DNA from: an uncultured Planctomycetia bacterium
GTDB taxonomy: Bacteria; Planctomycetota; Phycisphaerae; Phycisphaerales; SM1A02
Direction: 5' to 3'
NCBI GenBank assembly: GCA_937919205.1
Contig: CALFOZ010000218.1
Location: 1-35,152 of the forward strand
DNA length: 35,152 bases
The position numbers and the translations under genes are program-made. How positions within the stretch are numbered: position 1 is the stretch's first letter; each line of letters opens with the position of its first letter. Of the stretch, positions 18,160-26,198 are shown in pieces. The notes under the pieces were generated by a model that did no database searches, had not been told where the DNA came from, and was given only the letters and a program-made list of their open reading frames with translations.

Positions 18160-18205
18160 AAAAAAAACGCGGGTCACGCTCGGTACGGCACCGCGGCGTG
18201 ACCCG
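18160..18205 (-). terminator. Strong intrinsic terminator upstream of nusA
   Basis: On the minus strand a perfect 10-bp stem CGGGTCACGC/GCGTGACCCG (18205-18196 with 18079+100, that is 18179-18170) with an inner CGGT/ACCG pairing in the loop is followed by GCG and eight T residues (18167-18160). It would end leftward transcripts 82 bp before the nusA start. No leftward protein gene lies just upstream, so the terminated transcript must arise in the gene-free region. Confidence 0.88.
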
Positions 18206-18441
18206 TTCAATGACTGTCCATCGTGGACAATCAAGGCTTGCTCGGGGGGACCTTTACAACGCGGTCTCCGCGAATAAACCTTCAATCACGCTTGGCGACA
18301 CGCCAAGGCGACACCAACTTCCAAGATGGACGCTCAAGTGCGTCATCGCAGGAAGGTGGTCGACGAAACCATGTTGAGAAAATATGTAGTCATGGGATTC
18401 GATCGTGAAACGGACGGGTCCTATTCCAACAAGGAACGGGT
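18160..18441 (-). ncRNA. Candidate structured leader RNA or small RNA upstream of nusA
   Basis: This about 282-nt leftward transcript is predicted from a sigma70-type promoter at one end and an intrinsic terminator at the other. It has no convincing reading frame. On the plus strand the hairpins lie at 18309-18364 (long stem with inner pairing GATGGACGC/GCGTCATC at 18325-18347), 18291-18307 (CTTGGCG-aca-CGCCAAG), 18260-18272 (CGCGG-tct-CCGCG) and 18215-18229 (TGTCCA-tcg-TGGACA). The 5' terminal ACCCGUUC (18441-18434) is perfectly complementary to GAACGGGU (18208-18201), which shares five bases with the terminator's 5' arm. I do not see RNase P, tmRNA, SRP RNA or a familiar riboswitch core. 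It could be a nusA attenuator or an independent small RNA of 6S type. Confidence 0.6.
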
Positions 18442-18446
18442 GCGTG

Positions 18447-18475
18447 ATTGTACATGAAATCCGCTGAAATCTCAA
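18447..18475 (-). promoter_or_regulatory. Sigma70-type promoter facing nusA
   Basis: On the minus strand TTGAGA (18475-18470), a 17-bp spacer and TACAAT (18452-18447) make a good housekeeping promoter. A start at A18441 would place ACCCGUUC at the RNA 5' end. The spacing and both hexamers are read directly. Confidence 0.75.
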
Positions 18476-18545
18476 GTGACTGGGGCGAACTTGTGGTCTA
18501 GAAATGGGTTAAAGTCGCTCCTTATAGAGTGCTAGGCTCGTTCAT

Positions 18546-20507
18546 ATGAAAGTGAAGAACTTGAATTTGTGTTGGATGATGGCCATCGCCGCGGCTTTGT
18601 CGGTCACGTTTGCTCACGGACAAATTTCGGGGTCTCAGGCTCAAATTGGAATCACTGGCAAATTCAAGGCGGCCACGACCGAGACTTTTGGCGACTCGCG
18701 CGACGCGGTAAGCGCCACCAGCGAAATTCCAAGCGGCGCGGCGCGCCCTGGTGCGTTGGTGCCGGTTGCCATCCATGTAAAAGTGAAAAGTGGTTGGCAT
18801 ATGTGGCCCGTGGAATCCCAAGCGCGCTCCGTTGCGGATGCGGAGGTATTTGAGGGCGCGATTTTTTCCACGCTGGCGCTGCAAACGTCGCCATTGCAAA
18901 CCGCCACGCCACGCGAGTCCAAGTTGAAATTGGTCGGCGCGCAATGGCCGCAACCAGTTGGCGCCGCATTTGATTTTGGCGAAGGCAAGCAAACACTCGC
19001 CGTGTATGAAGGCCAGTTGCTGATCTTCGCCGCGATTCAAATAGGTGCGGATGTGAAAAATGGTCCGCTGCCAATGACACTGCTATTGAATTTTCAATCC
19101 TGCAACAACACAAGTTGTCTGGCGCCCGCCGAAATTGAAATTCCAATAACGCTGCAAGTGGATTCCGCCGCCGCCGCGGTGGCGCCCAGTGGAGAATTTC
19201 AAAAGTTTGATCCGGCAAAATTAATCAGCGATGCCACGGAAATTAAATTACAAAGTGGCGTGCAATTTGATTTTTTTGGCGCCTCATTCAGCGTTGATCC
19301 CCAAGGCGCGGGATTTTTTCTATTGCTGTTGGTGGCGTTTCTTGGGGGCATGTTGTTGAACTTCACCCCCTGCGTTTTGCCTATAATTCCGCTTAAAATC
19401 ATGTCGCTGAGCCAAAGCGCGGGCAATCGGGGCAAATGTTTTTCACTTGGCGTGGTGATGAGTTTGGGCGTGATTGGATTTTGGCTGGCGCTCGGCGCAT
19501 TGGTGGGTGGCGCAAGTGGCTTCAGCGCGGCCAACCAACTTTTTCAATATCCCGCGTTCACTATCGGTCTTGGAATTTTCATCGCCATCATGGCCGTGGG
19601 CATGGCTGGGTTCTTCAGCGTGGGTCTGCCAGCGTGGGTGTACGCGATTGAACCCAAGCACGATTCATTCATTGGAACATTTGTATTTGGAATTATGACG
19701 GCGGTGTTGTCAACTCCTTGCACTGCTCCATTGATGGGGGCGGCGGCGGGTTGGGCGGCTTCAAGTGGCAACACTTCCACGGTGCTGATTGTGTTTGGAA
19801 CCATCGGCGCGGGAATGGCAACTCCATATTTATTTTTAAGCGCGTTTCCAAACTTGGTCGCACGCATGCCACGCACTGGCCCCGCCAGCGAACTTGTGAA
19901 ACAAGTCATGGGCATCCTATTGCTAGCCGCGGCGATATTTTTTATTGGCGCGGGCGTAAATGGATTGCTGGAAACTCCCACGCGCACGCATTGGTGGTTG
20001 ATTGGCGCCACGGGCTCCGCATCTGGCTTGTGGTTGTTCTGGCGCACTTTGCAAATCACCAAAAAAGCGATATTTAGGCTTCTTTTTACAGCTATTTCAA
20101 TTGCCGTGATCGCCCTAAGCGTGGGCGTGAGCATGGCGTTGGGTGGCGCTGGAAAAACCGAGTGGATTCCATTTTCAAGCGAGGCGGTGGCCGCGGCAAA
20201 ATCAAAAAACAAAATCTTGGTTCTGGATTTCACCGCCGAATGGTGCCTGAATTGCAAAGCGCTTGAGAGCGCCGTGTTGGATTCGGTTGATGTGGCAACG
20301 GCTTTGGCGCAATCGGATGTGGCGGCCATCAAGGTGGACATCACAAGCCGCAAAAGCAATGGCTGGAATTTACTTCACGACTATGATCGCGTGAGCATTC
20401 CATTGCTGGTTGTGCAAGACGCCAAAGGAAAAGTAATTTTAAAGAGCGACGCATACACGCGCGCGCAAGTTGTTGAAGCAATTCAAAGCGCGCGCGCGGC
20501 CAAGTAG
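18546..20507 (+). CDS. dsbD: Thiol:disulfide interchange protein DsbD
   Basis: DsbD carries reducing power from cytoplasmic thioredoxin across the inner membrane to periplasmic thiol proteins. The 653 residues show all three parts. After a signal peptide (to about 25) comes an N-terminal periplasmic domain with a C186/C191 pair (SCNNTSC). The membrane domain (about 255-530) has the two key cysteines C276 in NFTPCVLPIIPLK and C392 in LSTPCTAPLMG. The C-terminal thioredoxin domain has CLNC at 567-570 in AEWCLNCKALE. The complete set of six cysteines suggests a working enzyme. It stands alone, divergent from nusA and convergent with the O-antigen ligase gene (22 bp between stops). Confidence 0.95.
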   Translation: MKVKNLNLCWMMAIAAALSVTFAHGQISGSQAQIGITGKFKAATTETFGDSRDAVSATSEIPSGAARPGALVPVAIHVKVKSGWHMWPVESQARSVADAEVFEGAIFSTLALQTSPLQTATPRESKLKLVGAQWPQPVGAAFDFGEGKQTLAVYEGQLLIFAAIQIGADVKNGPLPMTLLLNFQSCNNTSCLAPAEIEIPITLQVDSAAAAVAPSGEFQKFDPAKLISDATEIKLQSGVQFDFFGASFSVDPQGAGFFLLLLVAFLGGMLLNFTPCVLPIIPLKIMSLSQSAGNRGKCFSLGVVMSLGVIGFWLALGALVGGASGFSAANQLFQYPAFTIGLGIFIAIMAVGMAGFFSVGLPAWVYAIEPKHDSFIGTFVFGIMTAVLSTPCTAPLMGAAAGWAASSGNTSTVLIVFGTIGAGMATPYLFLSAFPNLVARMPRTGPASELVKQVMGILLLAAAIFFIGAGVNGLLETPTRTHWWLIGATGSASGLWLFWRTLQITKKAIFRLLFTAISIAVIALSVGVSMALGGAGKTEWIPFSSEAVAAAKSKNKILVLDFTAEWCLNCKALESAVLDSVDVATALAQSDVAAIKVDITSRKSNGWNLLHDYDRVSIPLLVVQDAKGKVILKSDAYTRAQVVEAIQSARAAK

Positions 20508-20529
20508 AACGCAACTCTGTTCGGAAAAA

Positions 20530-22755
20530 TTATTTCTCCGGCCAAGGCGGCCAAGTCGCCGCCAATTCTTCGGCTTCATGACGATCGGCTGGCCGTAATT
20601 TTAAAAGCACATCAAAGCGCATTGAGTCATCCGATTCAATGGCGCGCCTTGCATACTCGCCGGTCCAAGGTTTGGATAATTTTGCGGACCAACGCGCCGC
20701 GCGCAACCACGCTCCCGCGCAACGCGGATCCAGTTCCGTGACATCAAGCGCCCGGTTCATGGCGCAAGCGGCGTCAACTTCCGCGTGCGTTTGCGTGGCA
20801 AGGGACTCGCTTAATAATGAGGCAATTTGCCTTTGTTCAAAGGTATTTTGGTCCATTTCCTGACTGACAACAATGGCCTGTTGAAGCACATCTTGAGCTT
20901 GCTCTGCAGTTGCGCAAAGCGCCGAAGCGCGCATCAATTGATTTACGGCGGCAAGCTTGGAACTGTCAAACGCGCCAAGTCCGTTCTTTGAATCACGCAA
21001 GGCGCGCGCGCACTCCATTCGGGCTTGCGCTCCGGGCTCGCCCTTTGCCAACACAGCGGCGTCAACAAGTTTTTGCGCCGCAAGTTCCACGCGCGTTTCT
21101 TCTTGTGAGGCGATGTTGGCGAACCTGAAACATGCGAGCGAAAATAAAATCGCGGCCACGGCGGTGAACCATTGCACGCCGCCCTCAAACCAACGGCGCG
21201 GCGCAGGCGTGCATCGGGGCACGCTTGCCGCCAATAAGGCGCAACCCCAAATCATAGATCCCGGATTCCACAAAGTCATTTCAATTTGTCCATCAATCCA
21301 AAGGGTCAAAGCGGCCGCCCCTAAAATAGCTGGGGCCGCGCAAGTCCAACGCGTGATGTTTGCGCACATCCACCATGCAAAAGTTCCTGCCGCCACCACG
21401 CCAATCAAGCGCGCCAGAAGCGAAAAAAGATCAAGCGAGTTGGCCTCAAAGCGAATGGCCAACGAAGCGGCCAGAATCACCGCAAGCGTTGCAACTTGGC
21501 GCGGAAATTGAATATCACCCTCGGCGGAGTTCTCATTGCGTTGATTGCTGGCTTGAACCGCGATAAAAATAAGCGTAATTACAGCCAAAATCATTGGAAT
21601 TCCAGCGATTCCGATTTGCGCCAACCAGTCAAAGAACACCGAGTGCGCGCTTTGCACGGCGTCCACCGCGTCGACTGGTCGAAACCTAAGAAAGGCGTCT
21701 TGAAATCCATCGATGCCACTGCCCGTCCAAGGTTGGTTCAGAAAAATGCGCCATGCGCCAGAGATGTAGTGACTGCGAAACAACAAACTTCTCTCTTGGC
21801 CAAATGCCTGCGAAGCAAAAAGCGCGCGCAGTGGTCCGGCGAAACAACACAGCAGTACCAAGGCGACTGCGCCCATCGCCAATGTGTTGGGCGCAACGCG
21901 AACTCGCAACGTGATCACAAGAAACGCAAGCCCAAGCAACATGGCGACAATCGCTCCCTTGGAACCATTGGCAAGCGGAATTACTGCGCACAACAACGCT
22001 GTAACGAAAGCGATGATTCGATTGCGACCTGCCAGGCGCGCGCCAATGGCAACGCACGCCACGGTGATGGATGCGAAGAGCCCCGCGAAGATATTCGCCA
22101 TGCCAAACCAACCCGACATTTCCCTCTGCGAAAGTCGCCGCGTATAGGCGGCGGCTTGCGGACCATCGGCGTCCCAGCCATGGTCTGCGAAATAAGCGGT
22201 GTCGCGTCCCGATGAATGGAAAAATTCCAACAACGCCGGTTGCTCCACAAACCACTGCCACGCGCCGCGCATCCACCACGCTCCCGCCACAGCAATCAAG
22301 CAGGTCACCAGCACAATCCAGCCTATTTTTGCAGTGTTTTTGGGTGATCGAGCCATTGACAGCGCCGCCGCGGCCGCAACAAATCCTGCGATCCATGTGG
22401 CGCCCCGCCACGGCGTTCCCGCCGCGCCAACGCCGTGTATTTGAAAAATAGAAACGCAAGCCGCTCCCGCCACGAGCAACAAAACCAATGCCCACAGAGA
22501 TGCGCACTCGGCAAAAATAAATGCGGCGCTTATTGAAATCACCGCGTCGATGTACAAACTTCCCGCGGGCCCAAGACCGGCGAATGGCGCGGGATCAAAT
22601 ACTGGATCAACATCAAATCGAAGCACTGGCGCCCACGTCACCAATGTTCGCAAAGCAATGGCGCCACCAAGTATCGCCGCGAACATCGCCAGTGTCGGAC
22701 GTTTCGTTGACGCAAGTTTGCTTCCATCATGACTCGCATGAGGAAGAAATGTCAT
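20530..22755 (-). CDS. O-antigen ligase / Wzy-type polymerase family protein with long C-terminal region
   Basis: This polytopic inner-membrane protein has about ten to twelve segments in the first 520 residues. The Wzy_C core is visible: NGSKGAIVAMLLGLAFL, a periplasmic loop with RSHYISGAWRIFLNQPWTGSGIDGFQDAFLRF, and SAHSVFFDWLAQIGIAG with the histidine expected for glycan ligases. Members join an undecaprenyl-linked glycan to lipid A core, polymerise repeat units or glycosylate proteins; sequence does not separate these. The last 150 or so residues are soluble and helical. The frame is open to 22890, but the ATG at 22755 overlaps the stop of the WecA-like gene as ATGA, so I take that start (741 residues). 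Coupling to a lipid-linked sugar transferase fits the role. Confidence 0.83.
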   Translation of the reverse strand: MTFLPHASHDGSKLASTKRPTLAMFAAILGGAIALRTLVTWAPVLRFDVDPVFDPAPFAGLGPAGSLYIDAVISISAAFIFAECASLWALVLLLVAGAACVSIFQIHGVGAAGTPWRGATWIAGFVAAAAALSMARSPKNTAKIGWIVLVTCLIAVAGAWWMRGAWQWFVEQPALLEFFHSSGRDTAYFADHGWDADGPQAAAYTRRLSQREMSGWFGMANIFAGLFASITVACVAIGARLAGRNRIIAFVTALLCAVIPLANGSKGAIVAMLLGLAFLVITLRVRVAPNTLAMGAVALVLLCCFAGPLRALFASQAFGQERSLLFRSHYISGAWRIFLNQPWTGSGIDGFQDAFLRFRPVDAVDAVQSAHSVFFDWLAQIGIAGIPMILAVITLIFIAVQASNQRNENSAEGDIQFPRQVATLAVILAASLAIRFEANSLDLFSLLARLIGVVAAGTFAWWMCANITRWTCAAPAILGAAALTLWIDGQIEMTLWNPGSMIWGCALLAASVPRCTPAPRRWFEGGVQWFTAVAAILFSLACFRFANIASQEETRVELAAQKLVDAAVLAKGEPGAQARMECARALRDSKNGLGAFDSSKLAAVNQLMRASALCATAEQAQDVLQQAIVVSQEMDQNTFEQRQIASLLSESLATQTHAEVDAACAMNRALDVTELDPRCAGAWLRAARWSAKLSKPWTGEYARRAIESDDSMRFDVLLKLRPADRHEAEELAATWPPWPEK

Positions 22756-23888
22756 CGACGAAAAATTCCTTCCATGAAGCCAAGCAACAACAGCGCGGCG
22801 ATGGTTTGTAGCACAACAAACACGGCGGGCAACGGAGTGAGGTTGCCAATGAGAATGCCGCCCACTCCAATGATGGCCGCCAACGCCCAAATAATCACCA
22901 CCGCGCCGCGCTTGGTGAAGCCTCGCTCCACAAGTCGGTGCGATAAATGACGCTGATCACCAACCCACGGACTGTGCCCAATTCGAAGGCGAATCATGCT
23001 GGTGGCGATCATGTCGTACAGCGGAATGGCCAAGATAATCAGCGGCGCAAGAATGCCCCACCAATGTGTTCCAAGTTCATAATCAACCTCCGCGGGATTC
23101 ACAAACGTAGTTCGAATGGCAAGCACCGCCAGTAAAAATCCCAGCGGTTGACTTCCGCCATCGCCTAGAAAAATTTTGGCGCCACCTTTTGGAAAGAAAT
23201 TAAAAAGCAGAAATCCAGCGAGTGTTCCAGCTAAAAGCGAGAACATGCTGGCAATGAACCATTGTTGCACCATGAACGCGGCGATGGTGAACAACAGCGA
23301 AGCGATCATGCCCACGCCCGCGGCGAGTCCATCCATGTTGTCCAGAAAATTCATGGCGTTGATCATGGTCACAATCCACATCACGCCAAGGAACACGCTC
23401 AAAGCCTTGCCTTCGGGTCCATAGTGGTCAAGCAATGTGAGCAAACGAATATCAAATGCCCACACAACGGCAATGGCTGGAATAAATTGCAGTACAAGCT
23501 TGGTTGCGGCTTTCAGTGGCTTGCGATCGTCCCACATTCCCACCAACATCAGCCACACCGCGCCCGCCAAAATGGAAATGGTTGGCACAAAGTTCTCATT
23601 AATGCGCGCTTGGAAAAAATCCAAGCCATATTGCCTTGTGGGATCCACGGCCGGAGGCTTGCGCAAACTGATATAGAGCAGACCCAACAACGCGGGCAAG
23701 ACAAACGAACTCACCACCGCAACACCGCCCACATTGGGCACCATTCGCAATTCCTTCACATGACCGTCGGCACCTTCGGAGTCAAGCGCCTTGAATCTAG
23801 TTCCATAAGAAATGGCGATGGACGTGAAAATAATGGAGAGCATCCAACCGATAAAAAAAAACGTGGGGGTGAGCAATTGCAACTGCAT
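22752..23888 (-). CDS. Polyprenyl-phosphate sugar-1-phosphate transferase (WecA/TagO/MraY family)
   Basis: This is an inner-membrane enzyme of 378 residues with about ten to eleven segments. It moves a HexNAc-1-phosphate from a UDP-sugar to undecaprenyl phosphate to begin a cell-surface glycan. Family motifs are in order: D120-D121 in GMWDDRKPL, NFLDNMDGLAAG at 180-191, FLGDGGSQPLGF at 240-251 and the cytoplasmic DQRHLSHRLV at 311-320, which matches the HLHHRL-type motif of WecA rather than the MraY variant. The sugar cannot be told. Its start is only 25 bp from the divergent LOG gene. Its stop overlaps the O-antigen ligase start by 4 bp, so the two are co-translated. Confidence 0.92.
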   Translation of the reverse strand: MQLQLLTPTFFFIGWMLSIIFTSIAISYGTRFKALDSEGADGHVKELRMVPNVGGVAVVSSFVLPALLGLLYISLRKPPAVDPTRQYGLDFFQARINENFVPTISILAGAVWLMLVGMWDDRKPLKAATKLVLQFIPAIAVVWAFDIRLLTLLDHYGPEGKALSVFLGVMWIVTMINAMNFLDNMDGLAAGVGMIASLLFTIAAFMVQQWFIASMFSLLAGTLAGFLLFNFFPKGGAKIFLGDGGSQPLGFLLAVLAIRTTFVNPAEVDYELGTHWWGILAPLIILAIPLYDMIATSMIRLRIGHSPWVGDQRHLSHRLVERGFTKRGAVVIIWALAAIIGVGGILIGNLTPLPAVFVVLQTIAALLLLGFMEGIFRR

Positions 23889-23913
23889 ATGAGTAATCTA
23901 GCCAAAGATCGCC

Positions 23914-24501
23914 ATGAGAAATATCACCGTGTATTGTTCAAGCAGTGTCAGCCTGGATATAAAATTCATGGACGCCGCGCGCCTGCTTGGCCAGGAAATG
24001 GCCCGGCGCAATTTGGCGCTGGTCTATGGCGGCGGAAGCATTGGTTTAATGGGGGAAATTGCGCGAACCATGAAGAGCGCGGGCGGCAAAGTGGTGGGCG
24101 TGATCACAAAAAGATTGCTGGACCTGGAGCAAGGCTACGACCAATGCGATGAGCTGATTGTGGTGGACACCATGGCTCAGCGCAAAACATTAATGGCGCA
24201 ACGTGGCGACGCGTTCATCGCGCTCCCTGGTGGACTTGGAACATTTGAGGAGTTGTTCGAAGTGCTGGTGCAACGGCAAGTGGGCGAGCATCGCAAGCCG
24301 ATTGGCTTGGTGAATTTGGATGGCTACTACAACCCGCTCGTAGGCTTGATCGATCACGGCATTGAGCACAAATTTATCAAACCCGCGGTGCATCATCTAT
24401 TACATGTGCATGCGGACCCCATCAATGTTTTGGATGGAGTGCTGAGCGCCGAACCATTTGAAATTGATCCAGATCGATTTCTTCCCATGGGTAGCGGATG
24501 A
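23914..24501 (+). CDS. LOG-family protein (nucleotide 5'-monophosphate phosphoribohydrolase)
   Basis: The 195-residue protein carries the Lonely Guy signatures: GGGSIGLMG at 39-47, R90-K91 in MAQRKTLM and PGGLGTFEE at 105-113. LOG enzymes cleave the N-glycosidic bond of AMP or cytokinin nucleotides to release the base. The bacterial role is usually purine salvage, or unknown, and the old lysine decarboxylase label is a mistake. It begins the rightward unit LOG-lpxI-tlyA-like. Only 25 bp separate it from the divergent WecA-like start, so its promoter must lie within that coding region. Its stop overlaps the lpxI ATG as ATGA. Confidence 0.93.
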   Translation: MRNITVYCSSSVSLDIKFMDAARLLGQEMARRNLALVYGGGSIGLMGEIARTMKSAGGKVVGVITKRLLDLEQGYDQCDELIVVDTMAQRKTLMAQRGDAFIALPGGLGTFEELFEVLVQRQVGEHRKPIGLVNLDGYYNPLVGLIDHGIEHKFIKPAVHHLLHVHADPINVLDGVLSAEPFEIDPDRFLPMGSG

Positions 24502-25403
24502 ATTCAACGCGCTCTAGTTTGCAACCCTTGCGGACAGACTTGCGGACAAACTTGCCGACAGACTTACCGACGCACTTGCCGCCGCTGGGTTTGATCGCGG
24601 GCAATGGCCAACTGCCGTTGCTGGTGGCGCGCGGAGCCAAGGCCGCGGGCAGGCGCGTGGTGGCTGTTGGCTTGCGCGATCAATTTGACGCGGCGTTGCC
24701 CGCGCTGTGCGATGAATTTTCTCAAGCGGGTTGGTTGCGCATGGGCAAGTGGATTCGCCTACTTCGCCGCGCCGGCGTGCATGAAGCCGTCATGGTGGGC
24801 GGCGTTTCCAAGCGGCGCATGCACGATCCATTGAAGTTGCTTCGGCAAATTCCAGATTTGCGCGCGCTCTGGCTGTGGTACCGTCGTCTGCGTCACGATC
24901 GCAGAAATGCCGCTGTTCTTGCGGCCGTTGCCGATGAATTGGCCAACTCAGGAGTTACCTTGATGGATTCAACAACCTACATTCAAGAACATCTCGCAAC
25001 ACTTGGTGTCATGGGTACCGTCACGCCAAGTGCCGCACAGCAAGCGGACATTGCGTTTGGTTGGCCGATTATTTCTCAGGTGTGTGAACTGGATGTTGGG
25101 CAATCCATTGCCGTGCGCGACCGAGACACAATCGCCGTTGAAGCCGTGGAGGGAACCGACGCCATGATTGATCGCGCCAGCACGCTGTGTCGCTCGCGCG
25201 GTTGGACGCTGTTGAAAACTTCCAGCGGCAACCATGATCGCCGCGCCGATGTGCCCACGGTTGGCGTTGCTACGATTGAGCGATTGGCCAAAGCGGGCGG
25301 AACATGTTTGGCCCTTGGCGTGGGCCGCGTCATTTTAATTGAGAAGCCACTTGTGATTGCCGCCGCCAACAAACTTGGCGTGGCGGTGGTTGGCGTGGCC
25401 TGA
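24498..25403 (+). CDS. lpxI: UDP-2,3-diacylglucosamine pyrophosphatase LpxI
   Basis: LpxI cleaves UDP-2,3-diacylglucosamine to lipid X and UMP in lipid A synthesis, replacing LpxH in many bacteria. Recognisable segments are LGLIAGNGQLPLLVA (30-44), VMVGGVSKRRMHDPLKL, LGVMGTVTPS, GQSIAVRDRDTIAVEAVEGTDAMIDRA and a final GRVILIEKPLVIAAANKLGVAVVGV. At 301 residues it is 20-30 longer than usual. The extra part is the N-terminus, where residues about 10-29 (LRTDLRTNLPTDLPTHLPPL) are encoded by a 12-bp tandem repeat ahead of the conserved core. The ATG overlaps the LOG stop by 4 bp, which supports this start. It implies a lipid A-containing outer membrane. Confidence 0.94.
   Translation: MNSTRSSLQPLRTDLRTNLPTDLPTHLPPLGLIAGNGQLPLLVARGAKAAGRRVVAVGLRDQFDAALPALCDEFSQAGWLRMGKWIRLLRRAGVHEAVMVGGVSKRRMHDPLKLLRQIPDLRALWLWYRRLRHDRRNAAVLAAVADELANSGVTLMDSTTYIQEHLATLGVMGTVTPSAAQQADIAFGWPIISQVCELDVGQSIAVRDRDTIAVEAVEGTDAMIDRASTLCRSRGWTLLKTSSGNHDRRADVPTVGVATIERLAKAGGTCLALGVGRVILIEKPLVIAAANKLGVAVVGVA
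24527..24586. repeat. Five 12-bp tandem units at the 5' end of lpxI
   Basis: CTTGCGGACAGA, CTTGCGGACAAA, CTTGCCGACAGA, CTTACCGACGCA and CTTGCCGCCGCT follow without gaps at 24527, 24539, 24551, 24563 and 24575. They encode L(R/P)T(D/N/H)-type tetrapeptides, keep frame and sit outside the conserved enzyme core. Confidence 0.92.
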
Positions 25404-25431
25404 ACGCGCGCGCACATGAAAGCACGCGCCA

Positions 25432-26100
25432 ATGCATGACGACGAAAAAATGCCGCGCGGCGCTGATGAACACAAGATCAAAAAAGAGATCGCCCCCGCT
25501 TCCACTCCGGCGCAACCCACGCTGGCTTCGCGCGCTGGCTTGAAATTGCAACACGCGCTGGACACGTTTTGCGTGCCTGTGAAAGACTCAATATGCGCGG
25601 ATTTTGGCTGTAATATTGGTGGTTTTACAGATGTGCTGTTGCGCGCCGGCGCGCGCCAAGTGATCAGCATTGACACGGGCTACGGAACGCTGGCATGGCG
25701 ACTGCGCAATGACGCGCGCGTGGTTGTGCGCGAGCGCACCAACGCCTTGTACGCCGACGTAGTGCCAGGCGGAGTGGACATTGTGGTGATGGATTTGGCG
25801 TGGACGCAACAAAAACTTTCGGTGCCCGTGGCGTTGAAGTGGTTGCGCGGCGGCGGAAAAATAATTTCGTTGGTGAAGCCGCATTATGAAGTGGAAGGCG
25901 CGGAAAAAGAGTGGTTGAAAAATGGTTTTCTGGCGCACGAACATGTGCCCGTGGTTGTGGCGCGCGTGCGCCAGGCCATGCAAAATCTTGGCGCAAAAGT
26001 TCTTGCGGACACCGCTTCCCCCATCACTGGCGGCAAAAGTTCCCGCCGCGCCGGCTCGCCTGGCAACATGGAATGGCTCATGTTGCTTGAAGCCTTGTGA
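25432..26100 (+). CDS. TlyA-like FtsJ-fold rRNA 2'-O-methyltransferase lacking the S4 domain
   Basis: The 222-residue protein is closest to the catalytic half of TlyA/hemolysin A methyltransferases, which modify ribose 2'-OH groups of rRNA. SRAGLKLQHALD (33-44) and ADFGCNIGGFTDVLLRAGA (56-74) match TlyA, as do SIDTGYGTLAWRLRND and VVVRERTNA. A K-D-K-E tetrad can be placed at K38, D121, K149 and E214. The usual N-terminal S4 RNA-binding domain is replaced by about 30 charged, low-complexity residues, so RNA recognition must differ. The hemolysin name sometimes used is not supported. It follows lpxI by 28 bp and is probably last in that operon. Confidence 0.85.
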   Translation: MHDDEKMPRGADEHKIKKEIAPASTPAQPTLASRAGLKLQHALDTFCVPVKDSICADFGCNIGGFTDVLLRAGARQVISIDTGYGTLAWRLRNDARVVVRERTNALYADVVPGGVDIVVMDLAWTQQKLSVPVALKWLRGGGKIISLVKPHYEVEGAEKEWLKNGFLAHEHVPVVVARVRQAMQNLGAKVLADTASPITGGKSSRRAGSPGNMEWLMLLEAL

Positions 26101-26198
26101 TCCATTTGCCACGGCGCACATTGGCCAGCGCGGGGGCAAAATCACCGCGCGCACCTCAGGCGCAACGATGCTTGGGCGGTCAAGAGTGGCGTGGTCTT

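Larger units (their letters stand above)
18078..18545. other. Gene-free region between divergent nusA and dsbD
   Basis: This 468-bp stretch holds no convincing protein gene. It contains, leftward, the promoter at 18475-18447, the hairpin-rich RNA and its terminator, then the 82-bp nusA leader with short repeats. For dsbD on the plus strand I see only a TATAGA hexamer (18523-18528) without a matching -35 and no clear ribosome-binding site. Confidence 0.8.

Noticed and set aside
18380-18410. A possible tRNA T-arm (GATTCGATCG-like) in the gene-free region
   Set aside because: The stem and the invariant bases do not fit, and no acceptor or anticodon arm can be built around it.
18160-18441. RNase P RNA, tmRNA, SRP RNA or a common riboswitch
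   Set aside because: I could not find the RNase P GAGGAAAGUCC core, a tmRNA tag frame with tRNA-like end, the SRP GGAAG apical motif or a familiar riboswitch core. 6S RNA remains possible but unproven.
22756-22890. Longer N-terminus for the O-antigen ligase starting at 22890
   Set aside because: It would overlap the WecA-like gene by 139 bp and the added residues are polar and unlike the family. The ATGA overlap at 22755 is a better start.
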